DNA from: Sporosarcina sp. BI001-red
GTDB lineage: Bacteria > Bacillota > Bacilli > Bacillales_A > Planococcaceae
Direction of reading: 5' to 3'
DNA length: 57,175 nt
Assembly (NCBI RefSeq): GCF_003384035.1
Contig: NZ_QQAK01000003.1
Span: 1-57,175, forward strand
In this document: in pieces, positions 47,263 to 57,175 of the stretch
Numbering within the stretch: the stretch's first letter is position 1
Layout of the letters: each line of letters starts with the position of its first letter
Position numbers and translations under genes: made by a program
The notes under the pieces: model-generated
What the model was told of the DNA's origin: nothing
The model's database searches: none
What the model saw: only the letters and a program-made list of their open reading frames with translations

Positions 47263-47448
47263 TCAATGTTCTGCAACTGGCTCGTCCGGGATAATCGCTG
47301 AAATAGCGAAAATCAAAATAGACAAAACGAGTGAGACAATGATTCCAGTTGTAAATTCAAACGTCGGTACGTTCGCAATGGCGCCGGCTACATAGTTAAG
47401 CATGGAAACCAATAGGAATGACCAAACAAATGTCATGATGAACTTCAT
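47263..47448 (-). CDS. yjzD: YjzD family small membrane protein (DUF2929)
   Basis: A 61-residue protein with two membrane helices, beginning MKFIMTFVWSFLLVSMLNYV and ending in an acidic tail. It resembles B. subtilis YjzD, which lies beside fabH in the same arrangement. The ATG at 47448 has AGAGGTGA upstream. Function unknown. Confidence 0.8.
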   Translation of the reverse strand: MKFIMTFVWSFLLVSMLNYVAGAIANVPTFEFTTGIIVSLVLSILIFAISAIIPDEPVAEH

Positions 47449-47560
47449 CGAAATCACCTCTAGAATACTTTTTCACCTTTCATCATATCATAGCGCCGCT
47501 TGTTTCGAAACTTAATTTCCAACGTCCATAAAAGAGTTTGACGGTTTCGTGTCTCCATTG

Positions 47561-47589
47561 TTGAAAAAATTTGCGATATCCACTATCAT
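47561..47589 (+). promoter_or_regulatory. Sigma-A promoter of fabH-fabF
   Basis: TTGAAA (47561-47566), 17 bp and TATCAT (47584-47589), upstream of fabH and overlapped at its end by the FapR box. Confidence 0.75.
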
Positions 47590-47605
47590 TGATACCAGGT
47601 ACTAA
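47589..47605 (+). promoter_or_regulatory. FapR operator
   Basis: The 17-bp dyad TTGATACCAGGTACTAA is close to the FapR consensus TTAGTACCTGRTACTAA. FapR represses fatty acid synthesis genes until malonyl-CoA rises. The site starts at the end of the -10, a position that would block initiation. Confidence 0.85.
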
Positions 47606-47635
47606 CAATAGATAACAAGGAACGGGGTATGAGCA

Positions 47636-48568
47636 ATGGGTGTAGGACTTCTAAGTATTGGCAAGTATGTCCCTGAACACGTGCTGACAAACGCAGATCT
47701 TGAAAAAAGAATGGATACATCAGACGAATGGATTCGTACGCGCACAGGAATTGAAGAACGCCGAATTGCAGACAATAGTACAGATACATCAGATATGGCT
47801 TACGCCGCTGCAAAAGAAGCAATCGAAAAAGCAGGTATTGAGCCTGAACAAATCGGAATGATCTTAGTGGCAACAGTGACGCCTGATCAACCGTTTCCAT
47901 CCGTAGCAACGATGCTCCAAGCACGTCTTGGTGCTAAGAATGCCGCTGCAATGGATATCTCTGCAGCATGTGCCGGCTTCATGTACGGAGTTGTGACTGC
48001 TAAGCATTTCGTGGAAGCTGGCACACATGATTATGTACTGGTAGTCGGTGTTGAAAAACTATCTAAAATCACCGATTGGAAAGATCGCAACACGGCTGTC
48101 TTGTTCGGAGATGGCGCTGGAGCGGGAATTGTTGGGAAAGTAAGCGGAGACCGCGGTATTCTTTCATTTGAACTTGGTGCAGATGGAACAGGTGGCGAGC
48201 ATCTTTATCAAGACCGTTATTTGAAGATGAATGGCCGTGAAGTGTTCAAGTTTGCGGTTCGTCAAATGGGGCAATCTGCTGTTAACGTCATTGAAAAAGC
48301 AGGACTTTCAAAAGAAGACGTCGACTTCCTGATCCCTCATCAGGCAAATATTCGAATTATGGAAGCTTCACGCGAACGACTCGAACTTCCTCCAGAAAAA
48401 ATGTCTAAATCGGTTCATAAATATGGAAATACTTCAGCAGCATCGATTCCAATCTCGTTACATGACGATATCGAAGAAGGTCGCGTAAAAGACGATGACA
48501 TTCTCGTACTTGTCGGTTTCGGCGGTGGCCTCACTTGGGGCGGCATTTGTATGCGCTGGGGCAAGTAA
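47636..48568 (+). CDS. fabH: Beta-ketoacyl-ACP synthase III FabH
   Basis: Initiates fatty acid synthesis by condensing acyl-CoA with malonyl-ACP; 310 residues. The catalytic triad is visible: Cys112 in [12 protein letters not shown], His in IPHQANIRI (near 236) and Asn in KYGNTSAAS (near 267). The Bacillales enzyme typically prefers branched-chain acyl-CoA primers, which fits a membrane rich in iso and anteiso acids. It leads the operon with fabF and is controlled by the FapR box upstream. Confidence 0.97.
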   Translation: MGVGLLSIGKYVPEHVLTNADLEKRMDTSDEWIRTRTGIEERRIADNSTDTSDMAYAAAKEAIEKAGIEPEQIGMILVATVTPDQPFPSVATMLQARLGAKNAAAMDISAACAGFMYGVVTAKHFVEAGTHDYVLVVGVEKLSKITDWKDRNTAVLFGDGAGAGIVGKVSGDRGILSFELGADGTGGEHLYQDRYLKMNGREVFKFAVRQMGQSAVNVIEKAGLSKEDVDFLIPHQANIRIMEASRERLELPPEKMSKSVHKYGNTSAASIPISLHDDIEEGRVKDDDILVLVGFGGGLTWGGICMRWGK

Positions 48569-48647
48569 GTCAACAAGACATTTATCACACTAAACCATAC
48601 AGATGGAAGCAACTATGCTATCTATGAAACGAAGGAGAGTTCAACTA

Positions 48648-49886
48648 ATGGAAAAACGACGCGTAGTCATTACCGGAGTCGGGGCCGTTTCCCCGGTAGG
48701 AAATACGGCTGAGGAATCATGGCAGTCCGTTCTTGACCGCAAGTCAGGTATAGGGCCGTTGACACGACTTGATACTGAGTTATTCCCGGTGAGTGTTGCT
48801 GCGGAAGTAAAGGACTTTGACATCGAAGACTACTTACCAAAAAAAGATGCTCGCAAAATGGACCGTTTTACGCATTACGCAATGGCGGCTTCCATCATGG
48901 CGATGAAAGATGCAGGACTTGAAGAGTTGGATGAAGAGACTGGCCTTCGAACAGGGGTTTGGATCGGCTCAGGAATCGGCGGAATGGAAACTCACGAAAA
49001 GCAGTTCCTTACATTCCAAGAAAAAGGATATCGTCGTGTTAGTCCGTTTTTCGTTCCAATGATGATTCCGGATATGGCTTCTGGTCAAGTTTCCATTCAC
49101 TTTGGTGCGAAGGGCATTAACTCTTGTACCGTAACAGCATGTGCATCAGGCACAAACTCAATTGGAGATGCATTCGAAGTAATTCTTCGAGGCGATGCAG
49201 ATGTCATGATCACAGGGGGAGCTGAGGCTCCAATCACAACGATGTCTGTAGCTGGATTCTGTGCAAATACAGCATTATCTCTAAATCCAGATCCAAACAC
49301 CGCTTCACGTCCGTTTGATAAAGAACGCGATGGATTTGTTATTGGTGAAGGTGCAGGCATTCTCATCTTGGAAGAGTATGAACATGCAGTAAAACGTGGT
49401 GCGAAAATATACGCTGAATTAGTGGGCTATGGGTCTACAGGGGACGCACACCACATTACAGCACCTGCTCCTGAGGGCGAAGGTGCTGCGCGTGCGATGC
49501 AACAAGCGATTCTAAAAGCGGGCATCTCACCTGATGAAATCGGCTACATCAATGCACACGGAACGAGTACGGGATATAACGATTTGTATGAAACAATTTC
49601 AGCGAAAACCGTATTCGGCGATCATGCATACAAGCTTGCAATTAGTTCAACGAAGTCGATGACAGGTCATTTGCTCGGAGCAGCAGGTGGACTAGAAGCA
49701 ATCTTTACTGCAAAAGCGTTGCAAGAAGGGATCTTGCCACCAACAATTAATTATGTAAATCCGGATCCCGAGTGTGATTTGGACTACATTACCGATGGAC
49801 CCCGTAAAGCAGACATCACATATGCGATGAGCAACTCACTTGGATTCGGTGGTCATAACGCATCACTTATCTTCAAGAAAATCTAA
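48648..49886 (+). CDS. fabF: Beta-ketoacyl-ACP synthase II FabF
   Basis: Elongation condensing enzyme of 412 residues. The catalytic Cys lies in [13 protein letters not shown] (near residue 164), His in [11 protein letters not shown] and His in [12 protein letters not shown]. The substitution of Gly for the usual Pro after the first His motif is a small oddity. The ATG at 48648 has AAGGAGAG 9 nt upstream; the frame extends to 48603 without one. It is co-transcribed with fabH. Confidence 0.97.
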   Translation: MEKRRVVITGVGAVSPVGNTAEESWQSVLDRKSGIGPLTRLDTELFPVSVAAEVKDFDIEDYLPKKDARKMDRFTHYAMAASIMAMKDAGLEELDEETGLRTGVWIGSGIGGMETHEKQFLTFQEKGYRRVSPFFVPMMIPDMASGQVSIHFGAKGINSCTVTACASGTNSIGDAFEVILRGDADVMITGGAEAPITTMSVAGFCANTALSLNPDPNTASRPFDKERDGFVIGEGAGILILEEYEHAVKRGAKIYAELVGYGSTGDAHHITAPAPEGEGAARAMQQAILKAGISPDEIGYINAHGTSTGYNDLYETISAKTVFGDHAYKLAISSTKSMTGHLLGAAGGLEAIFTAKALQEGILPPTINYVNPDPECDLDYITDGPRKADITYAMSNSLGFGGHNASLIFKKI

Positions 49887-49897
49887 TACATTTTAAC

Positions 49898-49941
49898 AAA
49901 AAAAGAGCTACTCGGTTTAATTTCCGAAGTAGCTCTTTTTT
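49898..49941. terminator. Bidirectional terminator after fabF
   Basis: Long stem AAAGAGCTACTCGG/CCGAAGTAGCTCTTT with A-rich and T-rich arms. It also serves as the nearest stop for leftward transcription from trpS. Confidence 0.88.
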
Positions 49942-50015
49942 CTTGTGTAGCGTGTCAGTCTTAAAATGTGGATAACTTTCATATAGTAGGACAAAACTAA
50001 AAAAGGACCGATGTC

Positions 50016-51458
<1,443 letters not shown>

Positions 51459-51464
51459 TCAGTA

Positions 51465-51493
51465 AGTATAATATGTTTATTCCTGGAATGCAA
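51465..51493 (-). promoter_or_regulatory. Sigma-A promoter of trpS
   Basis: Minus strand TTGCAT (51493-51488), 17 bp and TATACT (51470-51465), just before the T-box leader. Confidence 0.75.
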
Positions 51494-51800
51494 GTTCTAT
51501 TCGGTTTTAAATTGAGTTCTTGGGGAATACTCAAAATAATCATCGAAAACTTCAATCTTAATTGGAACCTTTTGGTGTTTAGAACGTACTAGTAGACAAG
51601 AACACATTTTCACTTCGATTTTGTAATTGATAATACGAATTGTAGAAAATTGATGTTTAATCTCTTTCTGAAAAGGGAATAACAAAAGAGATTACATAAA
51701 TATCTTGCTTAAGATTTGGCGTTTATTGCGGAATTGTTACAATCTTGAACAGCACAAGAAATAATTTTTAAAAAGTGTATTCATTGGGAACAAATGTGTG

Positions 51801-51840
51801 TATAATAGTAAATATGAACATTAAATTAAAATAATTCTAA
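51801..51840 (+). promoter_or_regulatory. spx promoter with PerR-like box
   Basis: A perfect -10 TATAAT (51801-51806) has a weak -35. Downstream, TTAAAATAATTCTAA (51826-51840) matches the PerR box TTATAATnATTATAA at 12 of 14 positions. B. subtilis spx has a promoter controlled by PerR, so the match is plausible, but the region is very AT-rich and chance similarity is possible. Confidence 0.5.
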
Positions 51841-51894
51841 TGTAAAAAAGGTAGTCACCATTATATGAAGCCGATTGAAAGGGAGTGTCAGCAA

Positions 51895-52293
51895 ATGGGC
51901 GTTACATTATTTACATCACCAAGCTGTACATCATGTCGAAAAGCGAAAGCATGGTTGGAGGAACATGAAATTCCTTACGAGGAGCGTAACATTTTCTCTG
52001 AACCTCTAAATATTGATGAAATCAAACAAATTCTTCGAATGACTGAAGACGGAACAGATGAAATCATATCAACTCGCTCTAAGATCTTCCAAAAACTAAA
52101 TGTTGACGTTGAGAGCTTGCCGCTACAACGATTATATGAATTGATCCAAGAACATCCAGGTCTGTTAAGAAGACCAATCATCTTAGATGAAAAGCGTCTT
52201 CAAGTAGGTTATAATGAAGATGAAATACGCCGCTTCTTGCCTAGAAAGGTTAGAGCCTATCAGTTACTAGAAGCACGTCGCATGGTAAACTAA
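51895..52293 (+). CDS. spx: Redox-responsive regulator Spx
   Basis: Spx of 132 residues, an ArsC-fold protein that binds the alpha subunit C-terminal domain of RNA polymerase and redirects transcription in disulfide stress. The redox switch is CTSC (Cys near residues 10 and 13) in [15 protein letters not shown]. The conserved [18 protein letters not shown] follows near residue 92. ATG 51895 is used with AGGGAG upstream and gives the family length; the frame from 51865 is too long. Spx is normally degraded by ClpXP. Confidence 0.97.
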   Translation: MGVTLFTSPSCTSCRKAKAWLEEHEIPYEERNIFSEPLNIDEIKQILRMTEDGTDEIISTRSKIFQKLNVDVESLPLQRLYELIQEHPGLLRRPIILDEKRLQVGYNEDEIRRFLPRKVRAYQLLEARRMVN

Positions 52294-52308
52294 CGAATAC
52301 TTATAAAT

Positions 52309-52358
52309 AAGCTGATAGGGGATGTCATGGTGAATGCCGTAAACCTATCAGCTTTTTC
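52309..52358 (+). terminator. Terminator of spx
   Basis: AAGCTGATAGG/CCTATCAGCTT stem (52309-52319 with 52344-52354), long loop, then T residues. Confidence 0.8.
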
Positions 52359-52574
52359 CATTCTCCTGGTTTCCGTGGACGATGCATCAGATGGATTCTA
52401 CTCAGTAACTTGGCGTAGATAGTGGCTATTCTTCGCTAAAAAAAATTTGTCTGCGATGTTCGAGGCAAAACCCTTTCGTTACTGGTGAATTGAACATATA
52501 GTAGAAGAAGCATCGCGGGAACGAAAAAAGAAGTTGGACAGCACGTCTACTTCAGGGGAAAGGAGAGAATAATC

Positions 52575-53237
52575 ATGGAGATCGAGAGAATCAATGAGAA
52601 TACGGTTAAATTTTACTTGTCTTATATGGATATCGAAGAACGTGGCTTTACTCGTGAAGAAGTGTGGTATAACCGCGATAAGAGTGAGGAATTGTTTTGG
52701 GATATGATGGAGGAAATCGATTCGGAGTCTGACATTGAATTTGAGATTGAAGGACCTTTATGGATTCAAGTGCATGCAATGAGTGGTGGGATTGAAGTCC
52801 TTGTTACACGCGCTCAGTTACCTGAAGAAGGGGAATCGACAGAATATCCTTATGGCATTGACGATCCTCGTAAACTCTTCCAGCCTGAACTTGAAGCATC
52901 GATTGACTCTTCTGAGTCGGCAAATGATCCAGTTACAGATAGCAGAATGGCAACAGCACGTGAGTTGTTCGTTTTCAAAGAATTTGATGATTTAATTCCT
53001 TTGGCTTCTCAACTTTCTGATCTTGATGAAACGACTGCATTATATGCGTTCGAAGAGAAGTACTACTTGTATATAGACTATAGTTCATCAGATAAAGAAA
53101 CCTCAGATAAAATTGATGTGGAAAGCATTATTCTTGAGTATGGAACGCCTACGAATTTGACGATCCATCGATTGAAAGAATATGGAACAGAAGTAATGGG
53201 TTCTAATGTATTCCAAACCATTGAATCTTATTTCTAA
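52575..53237 (+). CDS. mecA: Adaptor protein MecA
   Basis: A 220-residue adaptor that delivers substrates such as ComK to ClpCP. The N-terminal target-binding domain begins MEIERINENTVKFYLSYMDI. An acidic linker (about 90-115) leads to the C-terminal ClpC-binding domain (about 125-220). Flanked by spx and coiA as in Bacillus. GGAAAGGAGAG precedes the ATG. Between spx and mecA (52359-52574) I see no other element. Confidence 0.95.
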   Translation: MEIERINENTVKFYLSYMDIEERGFTREEVWYNRDKSEELFWDMMEEIDSESDIEFEIEGPLWIQVHAMSGGIEVLVTRAQLPEEGESTEYPYGIDDPRKLFQPELEASIDSSESANDPVTDSRMATARELFVFKEFDDLIPLASQLSDLDETTALYAFEEKYYLYIDYSSSDKETSDKIDVESIILEYGTPTNLTIHRLKEYGTEVMGSNVFQTIESYF

Positions 53238-53245
53238 ATGATTTA

Positions 53246-53271
53246 AAGCCACCTTTCGAGGTGGTTTTTCT
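53246..53271 (+). terminator. Terminator of mecA
   Basis: AAGCCACCT/AGGTGGTTT stem with TTCG tetraloop and a T run. Confidence 0.85.
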
Positions 53272-53399
53272 TTTGACTAAAATTATGTGATAGTCAGGAG
53301 CGCGAAGCCTTGAATTTTTTATTTCGTTATGAATAAATCAATGTTGAAGTTTAAATTTGCTATTTCACCTAGTAATTCGTAAACTATTCAGAGAAAGGA

Positions 53400-54557
53400 G
53401 TGTTTGATATTCTTACAGCAAAGTTAACCGATGGAACACCCGTTGTTCTCGATGATACGGTTAAACGAGAGCACCTGAGAACGTGGCGTACCGAGCAACA
53501 GTTCCGTTGTCCACAATGTGGTGAACGTGTTTTATTGAAAGTTGGTTCGATACGGGTTCCTCATTTTGCACATGAAGTGGACTCAACCTGTTCTGCTAGC
53601 TTTTCCGAAGGGGAGTCAATTCCACATCTTCAAGGAAAACAGCTACTGCACTCGTTCTTTCGACGCTTAGAAAAACCATCTGTATTGGAACCGCTTATCC
53701 CTCAACTCGCACAGCGCCCTGACCTGCTTGTAGAGCATGATGGTGAATCTGTTCCGATCGAATTCCAATGCAGCCGATTGCCTGAAGAAATAAAATTCAA
53801 TCGGACTGAAGGATACAGATCTTTAGGAATGGAACCTATTTGGATTTTACAAACTCCTGAAAAGTATAGGGAGCGACCTGAAGGCATGGGACTATTCAGT
53901 TTTTCGGCGTTCCATCAACTCTTCTTTACAAAGAGCCTATCCCCAGAAGACACACTGCTCACATTATCCCCTGACACAAAGCAATTCCATTATTTTAGTC
54001 ATCTTCTACCTATCGATGGAAATCGCTTCATCGCAATCCATCGCAAATTACCCACTCACTTACAAACCTTTCCATTCGCGCGTCCGAAACTACCTGATCA
54101 CCATATGCTCCTCCACTATTATAAGTCCTACAAAATACACAGGACGACGTACTTGCAGCGGTCCATCTTTTTAAATCGACGTGGCGTCCAGAATCCTTTT
54201 TTACGCCATTGCTATGAACTAAAACTCCATCCAACAGAACTTCCCTTGTGGATAGGTGTGCCTGTAAAAGGAAATCGTGCATTTGCTGTTCATGACTGCG
54301 AGTGGCAGCTTGGTTTACTCCACTTGATGAGACGTTTCGAGCTTTCGCCGACCCGCGTTCCAATCCAGCGATTGCGCCGATTTGTACATGACTATACGGG
54401 CCGTAGCGAGCAACAGATTGAAGCCTGCATGGACTATTTACAATTCCTTCAAAGATTTGAATGGAAAAAGAAGGAGTCCATCCCGAATGCACGAATAGAG
54501 AAAGAGATTGTTCACATACTTCTAGAGCGATTCCTTGCAATACAGATAGAAAATTGA
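53400..54557 (+). CDS. coiA: Competence protein CoiA
   Basis: A nuclease-like protein of about 385 residues that acts on incoming DNA during transformation. A zinc-ribbon-like pair (FRCPQCGERVLL) is followed by SIRVPHFAH, and then a restriction-nuclease-like core (PDLLVEHDGESVPIEFQCS near residue 105). The start is odd. GTG 53400 overlaps the Shine-Dalgarno AAAGGAG, while ATT 53409 stands 8 nt after it and begins at ILTAKLTDG, which fits where CoiA proteins normally start. If ATT is used the protein has 382 residues. Confidence 0.88.
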   Translation: MFDILTAKLTDGTPVVLDDTVKREHLRTWRTEQQFRCPQCGERVLLKVGSIRVPHFAHEVDSTCSASFSEGESIPHLQGKQLLHSFFRRLEKPSVLEPLIPQLAQRPDLLVEHDGESVPIEFQCSRLPEEIKFNRTEGYRSLGMEPIWILQTPEKYRERPEGMGLFSFSAFHQLFFTKSLSPEDTLLTLSPDTKQFHYFSHLLPIDGNRFIAIHRKLPTHLQTFPFARPKLPDHHMLLHYYKSYKIHRTTYLQRSIFLNRRGVQNPFLRHCYELKLHPTELPLWIGVPVKGNRAFAVHDCEWQLGLLHLMRRFELSPTRVPIQRLRRFVHDYTGRSEQQIEACMDYLQFLQRFEWKKKESIPNARIEKEIVHILLERFLAIQIEN

Positions 54558-54610
54558 GAAAATGGTAGAAGATTCGATTCCCGAATTATCGGGATCAAGG
54601 AGGAATTACA

Positions 54611-56419
54611 TTGGCTGAGAAATTACTTACGCGTGATGAAGTGAACGTTGAAGAAACATGGAACTTGGAAAACATCTTTGAAAGCGATGCGGCATGGACT
54701 ACGGAATACGAGGAGATTGAAAAACTATCCTCGCATGCAGAATCTTACCAAGGAACGTTGAATGATGGGCCGGAAGCGCTTTTGAAAGCACTTACTTATC
54801 GGGACGAACTCTCACAGCGGTTAGGGATGCTCTACACATATTCACATTTAAAGACAGATCAAGATACAACAAATAGCACGTACCAAGCGATGGATAGCCG
54901 TGCCAAGTCATTGGCTGTCAAAGTTTCCACAAAGCTTTCATTTTTCTTACCAGAGTTGCTTTCCATTGATGAAGCTAAGCTCGATCAACTAGTAGAAGAA
55001 AATGAAAGGCTTTCTCTATACAAACAAGAAGTGAAGGAATTGAACAACATGCGTCCGCATGTGCTTCCAGCGGAGCAAGAAGCGCTGATTGCTCAAATGT
55101 CTGAAGTTGCACAAGGTTCATCCAAAACTTTCAGCATGTTGAACAATGCAGACTTGACGTTCCCGACCGTGAAAAATGAAAAAGGGGAAGAAGTTGAGCT
55201 ATCTCAAGGGCGCTTCATTAACTTCCTGGAAAGCCCAGACCGTTCTGTACGCGAAGAAGCGTTCAAAGCGATGTATGCAACATATGGTTCGTTCAAAAAC
55301 ACATTTGCATCTACACTGTCTGGAAATGTGAAGACGAATAATGTCAATGCTACCGTCCGTAATTATGAATCTGCTCGTGATGCTGCTTTGTCAAACAACC
55401 ATATTCCGGAGCAAGTGTATGAGAACCTCGTGAATACAATCTCGGATAATGTTGGGTTGCTACACCGCTATATCGCGCTTCGCAAAAAAGTATTTGAATT
55501 GGACGATCTCCACATGTGGGATCTCTATGCGCCACTTGTGAAAGATCTTGATATGAAGATCACTTATGAGGATGCAGCAAAGACGATGCTTGAGAGCTTT
55601 GAACCAATGGGTGAAGAGTATCGTTCCATCATTAAAAAAGGCCTCGAAAGCCGGTGGGTAGATGTCCGTGAGAACAAAGGGAAACGTTCAGGTGCGTATT
55701 CTTCAGGTTCATATGGCACGAACCCATACATTTTAATGAACTGGCAGGATAATGTGAATAACATGTTCACGTTGGCTCACGAATTTGGTCATAGTGCACA
55801 CAGTTATTATTCACGTGCAAACCAGCCATATATCTACAGCGGTTATTCTATCTTTGTAGCTGAAGTGGCTTCAACTGTAAATGAAGCATTGCTCAACGAT
55901 TACTTGTTGAAGACAACAGATGATGATCAGAAACGTATTTACCTATTGAATCACTGGTTGGACGGATTCCGTGGAACTGTATTCCGCCAGACAATGTTTG
56001 CCGAGTTTGAGCACAGAATTTATCAGTTGGATCAGCAAGGCGAGGCATTGACAGCAGAGAAGCTTACCGAAGAGTACTATGCTTTGAATGAAAAGTATTT
56101 TGGCGGCGCTATGACTGTGGATGAGGAAATCGGATTAGAGTGGTCACGCATTCCTCACTTCTACATGAATTATTACGTGTATCAATATGCAACAGGATAT
56201 AGTGCGGCGGTTGCGTTGAGCCATCAAATCCTTACAGAGGGTGAGCCTGCTGTAGAGCGCTATGTGACAAACTTCTTGAAGGCAGGATCATCTGATTATC
56301 CAATTGAAGTGTTGAAGAAAGCCGGAGTCGATATGACAACGACTGCACCAATTGAAGAAGCGTGTCGAGTATTCGAAGAGCGTTTGAATGAGTTGGAAGA
56401 ATTGCTCGCCAAACAGTAA
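54611..56419 (+). CDS. pepF: Oligoendopeptidase F
   Basis: Zinc metallopeptidase of the M3 family, 602 residues. The active-site motif HEFGH lies in TLAHEFGHSAHSYY (near residue 390), with the third ligand Glu in EVASTVNEALL about 25 residues later. It cleaves short peptides (about 7-17 residues) in the cytoplasm. The TTG start has AAGGAGG 8 nt upstream. Directly downstream of coiA as in Bacillus. Confidence 0.95.
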   Translation: MAEKLLTRDEVNVEETWNLENIFESDAAWTTEYEEIEKLSSHAESYQGTLNDGPEALLKALTYRDELSQRLGMLYTYSHLKTDQDTTNSTYQAMDSRAKSLAVKVSTKLSFFLPELLSIDEAKLDQLVEENERLSLYKQEVKELNNMRPHVLPAEQEALIAQMSEVAQGSSKTFSMLNNADLTFPTVKNEKGEEVELSQGRFINFLESPDRSVREEAFKAMYATYGSFKNTFASTLSGNVKTNNVNATVRNYESARDAALSNNHIPEQVYENLVNTISDNVGLLHRYIALRKKVFELDDLHMWDLYAPLVKDLDMKITYEDAAKTMLESFEPMGEEYRSIIKKGLESRWVDVRENKGKRSGAYSSGSYGTNPYILMNWQDNVNNMFTLAHEFGHSAHSYYSRANQPYIYSGYSIFVAEVASTVNEALLNDYLLKTTDDDQKRIYLLNHWLDGFRGTVFRQTMFAEFEHRIYQLDQQGEALTAEKLTEEYYALNEKYFGGAMTVDEEIGLEWSRIPHFYMNYYVYQYATGYSAAVALSHQILTEGEPAVERYVTNFLKAGSSDYPIEVLKKAGVDMTTTAPIEEACRVFEERLNELEELLAKQ

Positions 56420-56452
56420 TTTTTAAATTTAATATACCAAAATAATGATTTA

Positions 56453-56490
56453 ACAGACATTCATGTGCATTGCATATGAATGTCTGTTTT
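56453..56490 (+). terminator. Terminator of pepF
   Basis: Perfect 12-bp stem ACAGACATTCAT/ATGAATGTCTGT with 11-nt loop and a T run. Confidence 0.9.
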
Positions 56491-56570
56491 GCTATGCGGA
56501 AAGTAATCCTGTAAGTAAGCGTTTTCAAGGATATCATTTGTGACAAATCGATGAAATCGATTGTGAATTG

Positions 56571-56622
56571 TTGATGTAACAATTATTTTGTGATAGATTT
56601 AACTTGTGAATGAAACTCACAA
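56571..56622 (+). promoter_or_regulatory. RoxS promoter with Rex-like dyad
   Basis: TTGATG (56571-56576), 17 bp and TAGATT (56594-56599). Next to the predicted start lies the dyad TTGTGA-n7-TCACAA (56604-56622), like the Rex site TTGTGA-n6-TCACAA but one base longer. B. subtilis roxS is controlled by ResD and Rex. A further TTTGTGAC lies near 56538. Confidence 0.55.
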
Positions 56623-56714
56623 ACCAAACATACACCCCTTTTGTTTGAACGTGAACATTTTTCCCATTCCCTTTATACGAGCACCGCTTCCCCCCAGGAG
56701 CGGTGTTCTTTTTA
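56606..56714 (+). ncRNA. roxS: Small regulatory RNA RoxS (RsaE)
   Basis: A transcript of about 110 nt. I recognise it by pieces also found in S. aureus RsaE: CAAACATAC, then ACCCCTTTTGTTTGAA (56634-56649), then TTCCCATTCCCTTTA (56661-56675), then a GC-rich terminator (56679-56688 with 56699-56708) and T run. The two C-rich single-stranded boxes pair with ribosome binding sites of TCA-cycle and NADH-producing genes, lowering their translation. RoxS in B. subtilis is in the same region near pepF and yjbH. No reading frame occupies this stretch. Confidence 0.88.
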
Positions 56715-56757
56715 ATTTGGAAGAGGATATCTGAGAAAGCGTGTCTGTAAAGGGAAT

Positions 56758-57050
56758 AGTGATCATAACCACTGGAAAGCGCTCATAAATGGTGGAAAGT
56801 GATCATAACCACTGGAAAGCGCTCATAAATCAGGGAAAGTGATCATAACCCGTGGAAAGCGCTCATAAATGGTGGAAAGTGATCATAACCTCTGGAAAGC
56901 GCTCATAAATCGGTGAAAGTGATCATAACCCTTGGAAAGCGCTCATAAATGGTGGAAAGTGATCATAACCCTTGGAAAGCGCTCATAAATCGCGAAAAGT
57001 GATCATAACCACTGGAAAGCGCTCATAAATCGCGAAAAGTGATCATAACC
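56758..57050 (+). repeat. Intergenic array, seven 40-bp units alternating GATCATAACC and GCTCATAAAT
   Basis: Exact 10-base lattice from 56761: GATCATAACC, n3 then GGAAAGC-like, GCTCATAAAT, n3 then GGAAAGT-like. The 40-bp unit occurs seven times (56761-57040) plus one final GATCATAACC (57041-57050). Only the triplets after each core vary (ACT, CGT, TCT, CTT after A cores; GGT, CAG, CGG, CGC after C cores). The IS256 end begins at the next base. Confidence 0.93.
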
Positions 57051-57175
57051 GGTGAAGTCCATATAATTGTGTAAATAGGAAAAGGCCTTTCCATTCCTGT
57101 GATAAAATGTTTTCAGCGACGATAACATTGGAGGAATGGAAAATGGCCCAACTTAATTTTACCTTAGACATGGAT
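57051..57175 (+). mobile_element. Left end of an IS256-family insertion sequence (truncated by window edge)
   Basis: The stretch AAGTCCATATAATTGTGTAA near 57055-57074 closely resembles the IS256 inverted repeat (AAGTCC-TATAATTGTGTAAA). It starts exactly where the repeat array breaks off, so the element inserted in or at the edge of that array. The transposase gene starts 92 bp further on. Confidence 0.75.
57143..57175 (+). CDS. IS256-family transposase, N-terminal fragment
   Basis: Only 11 codons are in the window (MAQLNFTLDMD). This start resembles IS256-family transposases, which begin MTQ-x-x-FTL. GGAGG lies 8 nt before the ATG. The DDE catalytic residues would lie beyond the window. Confidence 0.7.
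   Translation, partial: MAQLNFTLDMD

Noticed and set aside
51497..51685. 62-codon frame on the minus strand between trpS and spx
   Set aside because: No ribosome binding site, no recognisable domain, and AT-rich leader sequence.
56761..57050. CRISPR array or origin iterons
   Set aside because: Variable parts are only triplets and there is no dnaA, rep gene or AT-rich unwinding element nearby. Similar arrays occur at several other places.

Overview
This is a stretch of chromosome from a motile low-GC Gram-positive bacterium of the Bacillales, most likely a member of the Planococcaceae (Sporosarcina-like). That placement is inferred from gene content, gene order and codon style, not from a database search. 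Two conserved Bacillus blocks sit side by side. Positions 7.5-27.1 kb match the B. subtilis order fliD-fliS-fliT-hpf-secA-prfB-cccB-ftsE-ftsX-ctpB-minJ-csbA. Positions 28.3-56.7 kb match the order addB-addA-yisK-yisL-yitS-yitU-yitV-yitW-yjzD-fabH-fabF-trpS-spx-mecA-coiA-pepF-roxS. No phage, plasmid or CRISPR locus is visible. The only transposon is the left end of an IS256-family element that runs off the right edge.

Layout. 0-3.3 kb: a short GntR-family (YtrA-like) regulator with an ABC-2 exporter, then a class I glutamine amidotransferase-like hydrolase. 3.3-12.4 kb: chemotaxis and flagellar genes (two tandem paralogous receptors, flaG-fliD-fliS-fliT, a third receptor, a PilZ protein) with three sigma-D type promoters. 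12.5-27.1 kb: ribosome hibernation, Sec translocation, RF2 with its programmed frameshift, a c551-type lipoprotein cytochrome, FtsEX with an M23 hydrolase, a membrane protein/thioredoxin pair, CtpB, MinJ and CsbA. 27.2-39.3 kb: AzlCD, a VTT-family protein, the AddAB nuclease, and YisK/YisL. 39.8-47.5 kb: a membrane-anchored GH13 protein that has lost catalytic residues, YitS/U/V/W, a ClpB lacking its N-domain under a CtsR box, and YjzD. 47.6-57.2 kb: FabH/FabF behind a FapR box, TrpS behind a T-box, Spx, MecA, CoiA, PepF, the small RNA RoxS (RsaE), and the IS256 end.

The most unusual content is non-coding. Six intergenic arrays (13.2, 13.3-14.2, 29.0, 39.5, 46.8 and 56.8 kb) are built from related units on an exact 20- or 21-bp lattice. 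Each unit carries either an A-type core (GTGATCA) or a C-type core (CGCTCA/GTGCTCA), and each array has its own rule for ordering the two: strict alternation, C-A-A triplets, or C only. In four arrays the C-type core contains CCGCT, the complement of AGCGG, which is the Chi pentamer of B. subtilis AddAB, and addAB lies in this window. I do not recognise this family as described.

Functional links. Spx and MecA (a Clp adaptor) and the CtsR-controlled ClpB belong to protein quality control. RoxS next to pepF and the c551/thioredoxin genes points to redox-responsive metabolism. FtsEX with its hydrolase, CtpB and MinJ serve cell-wall growth and division. Start codons were chosen by Shine-Dalgarno spacing. 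Several genes begin downstream of the longest possible reading frame, and this is noted per gene.
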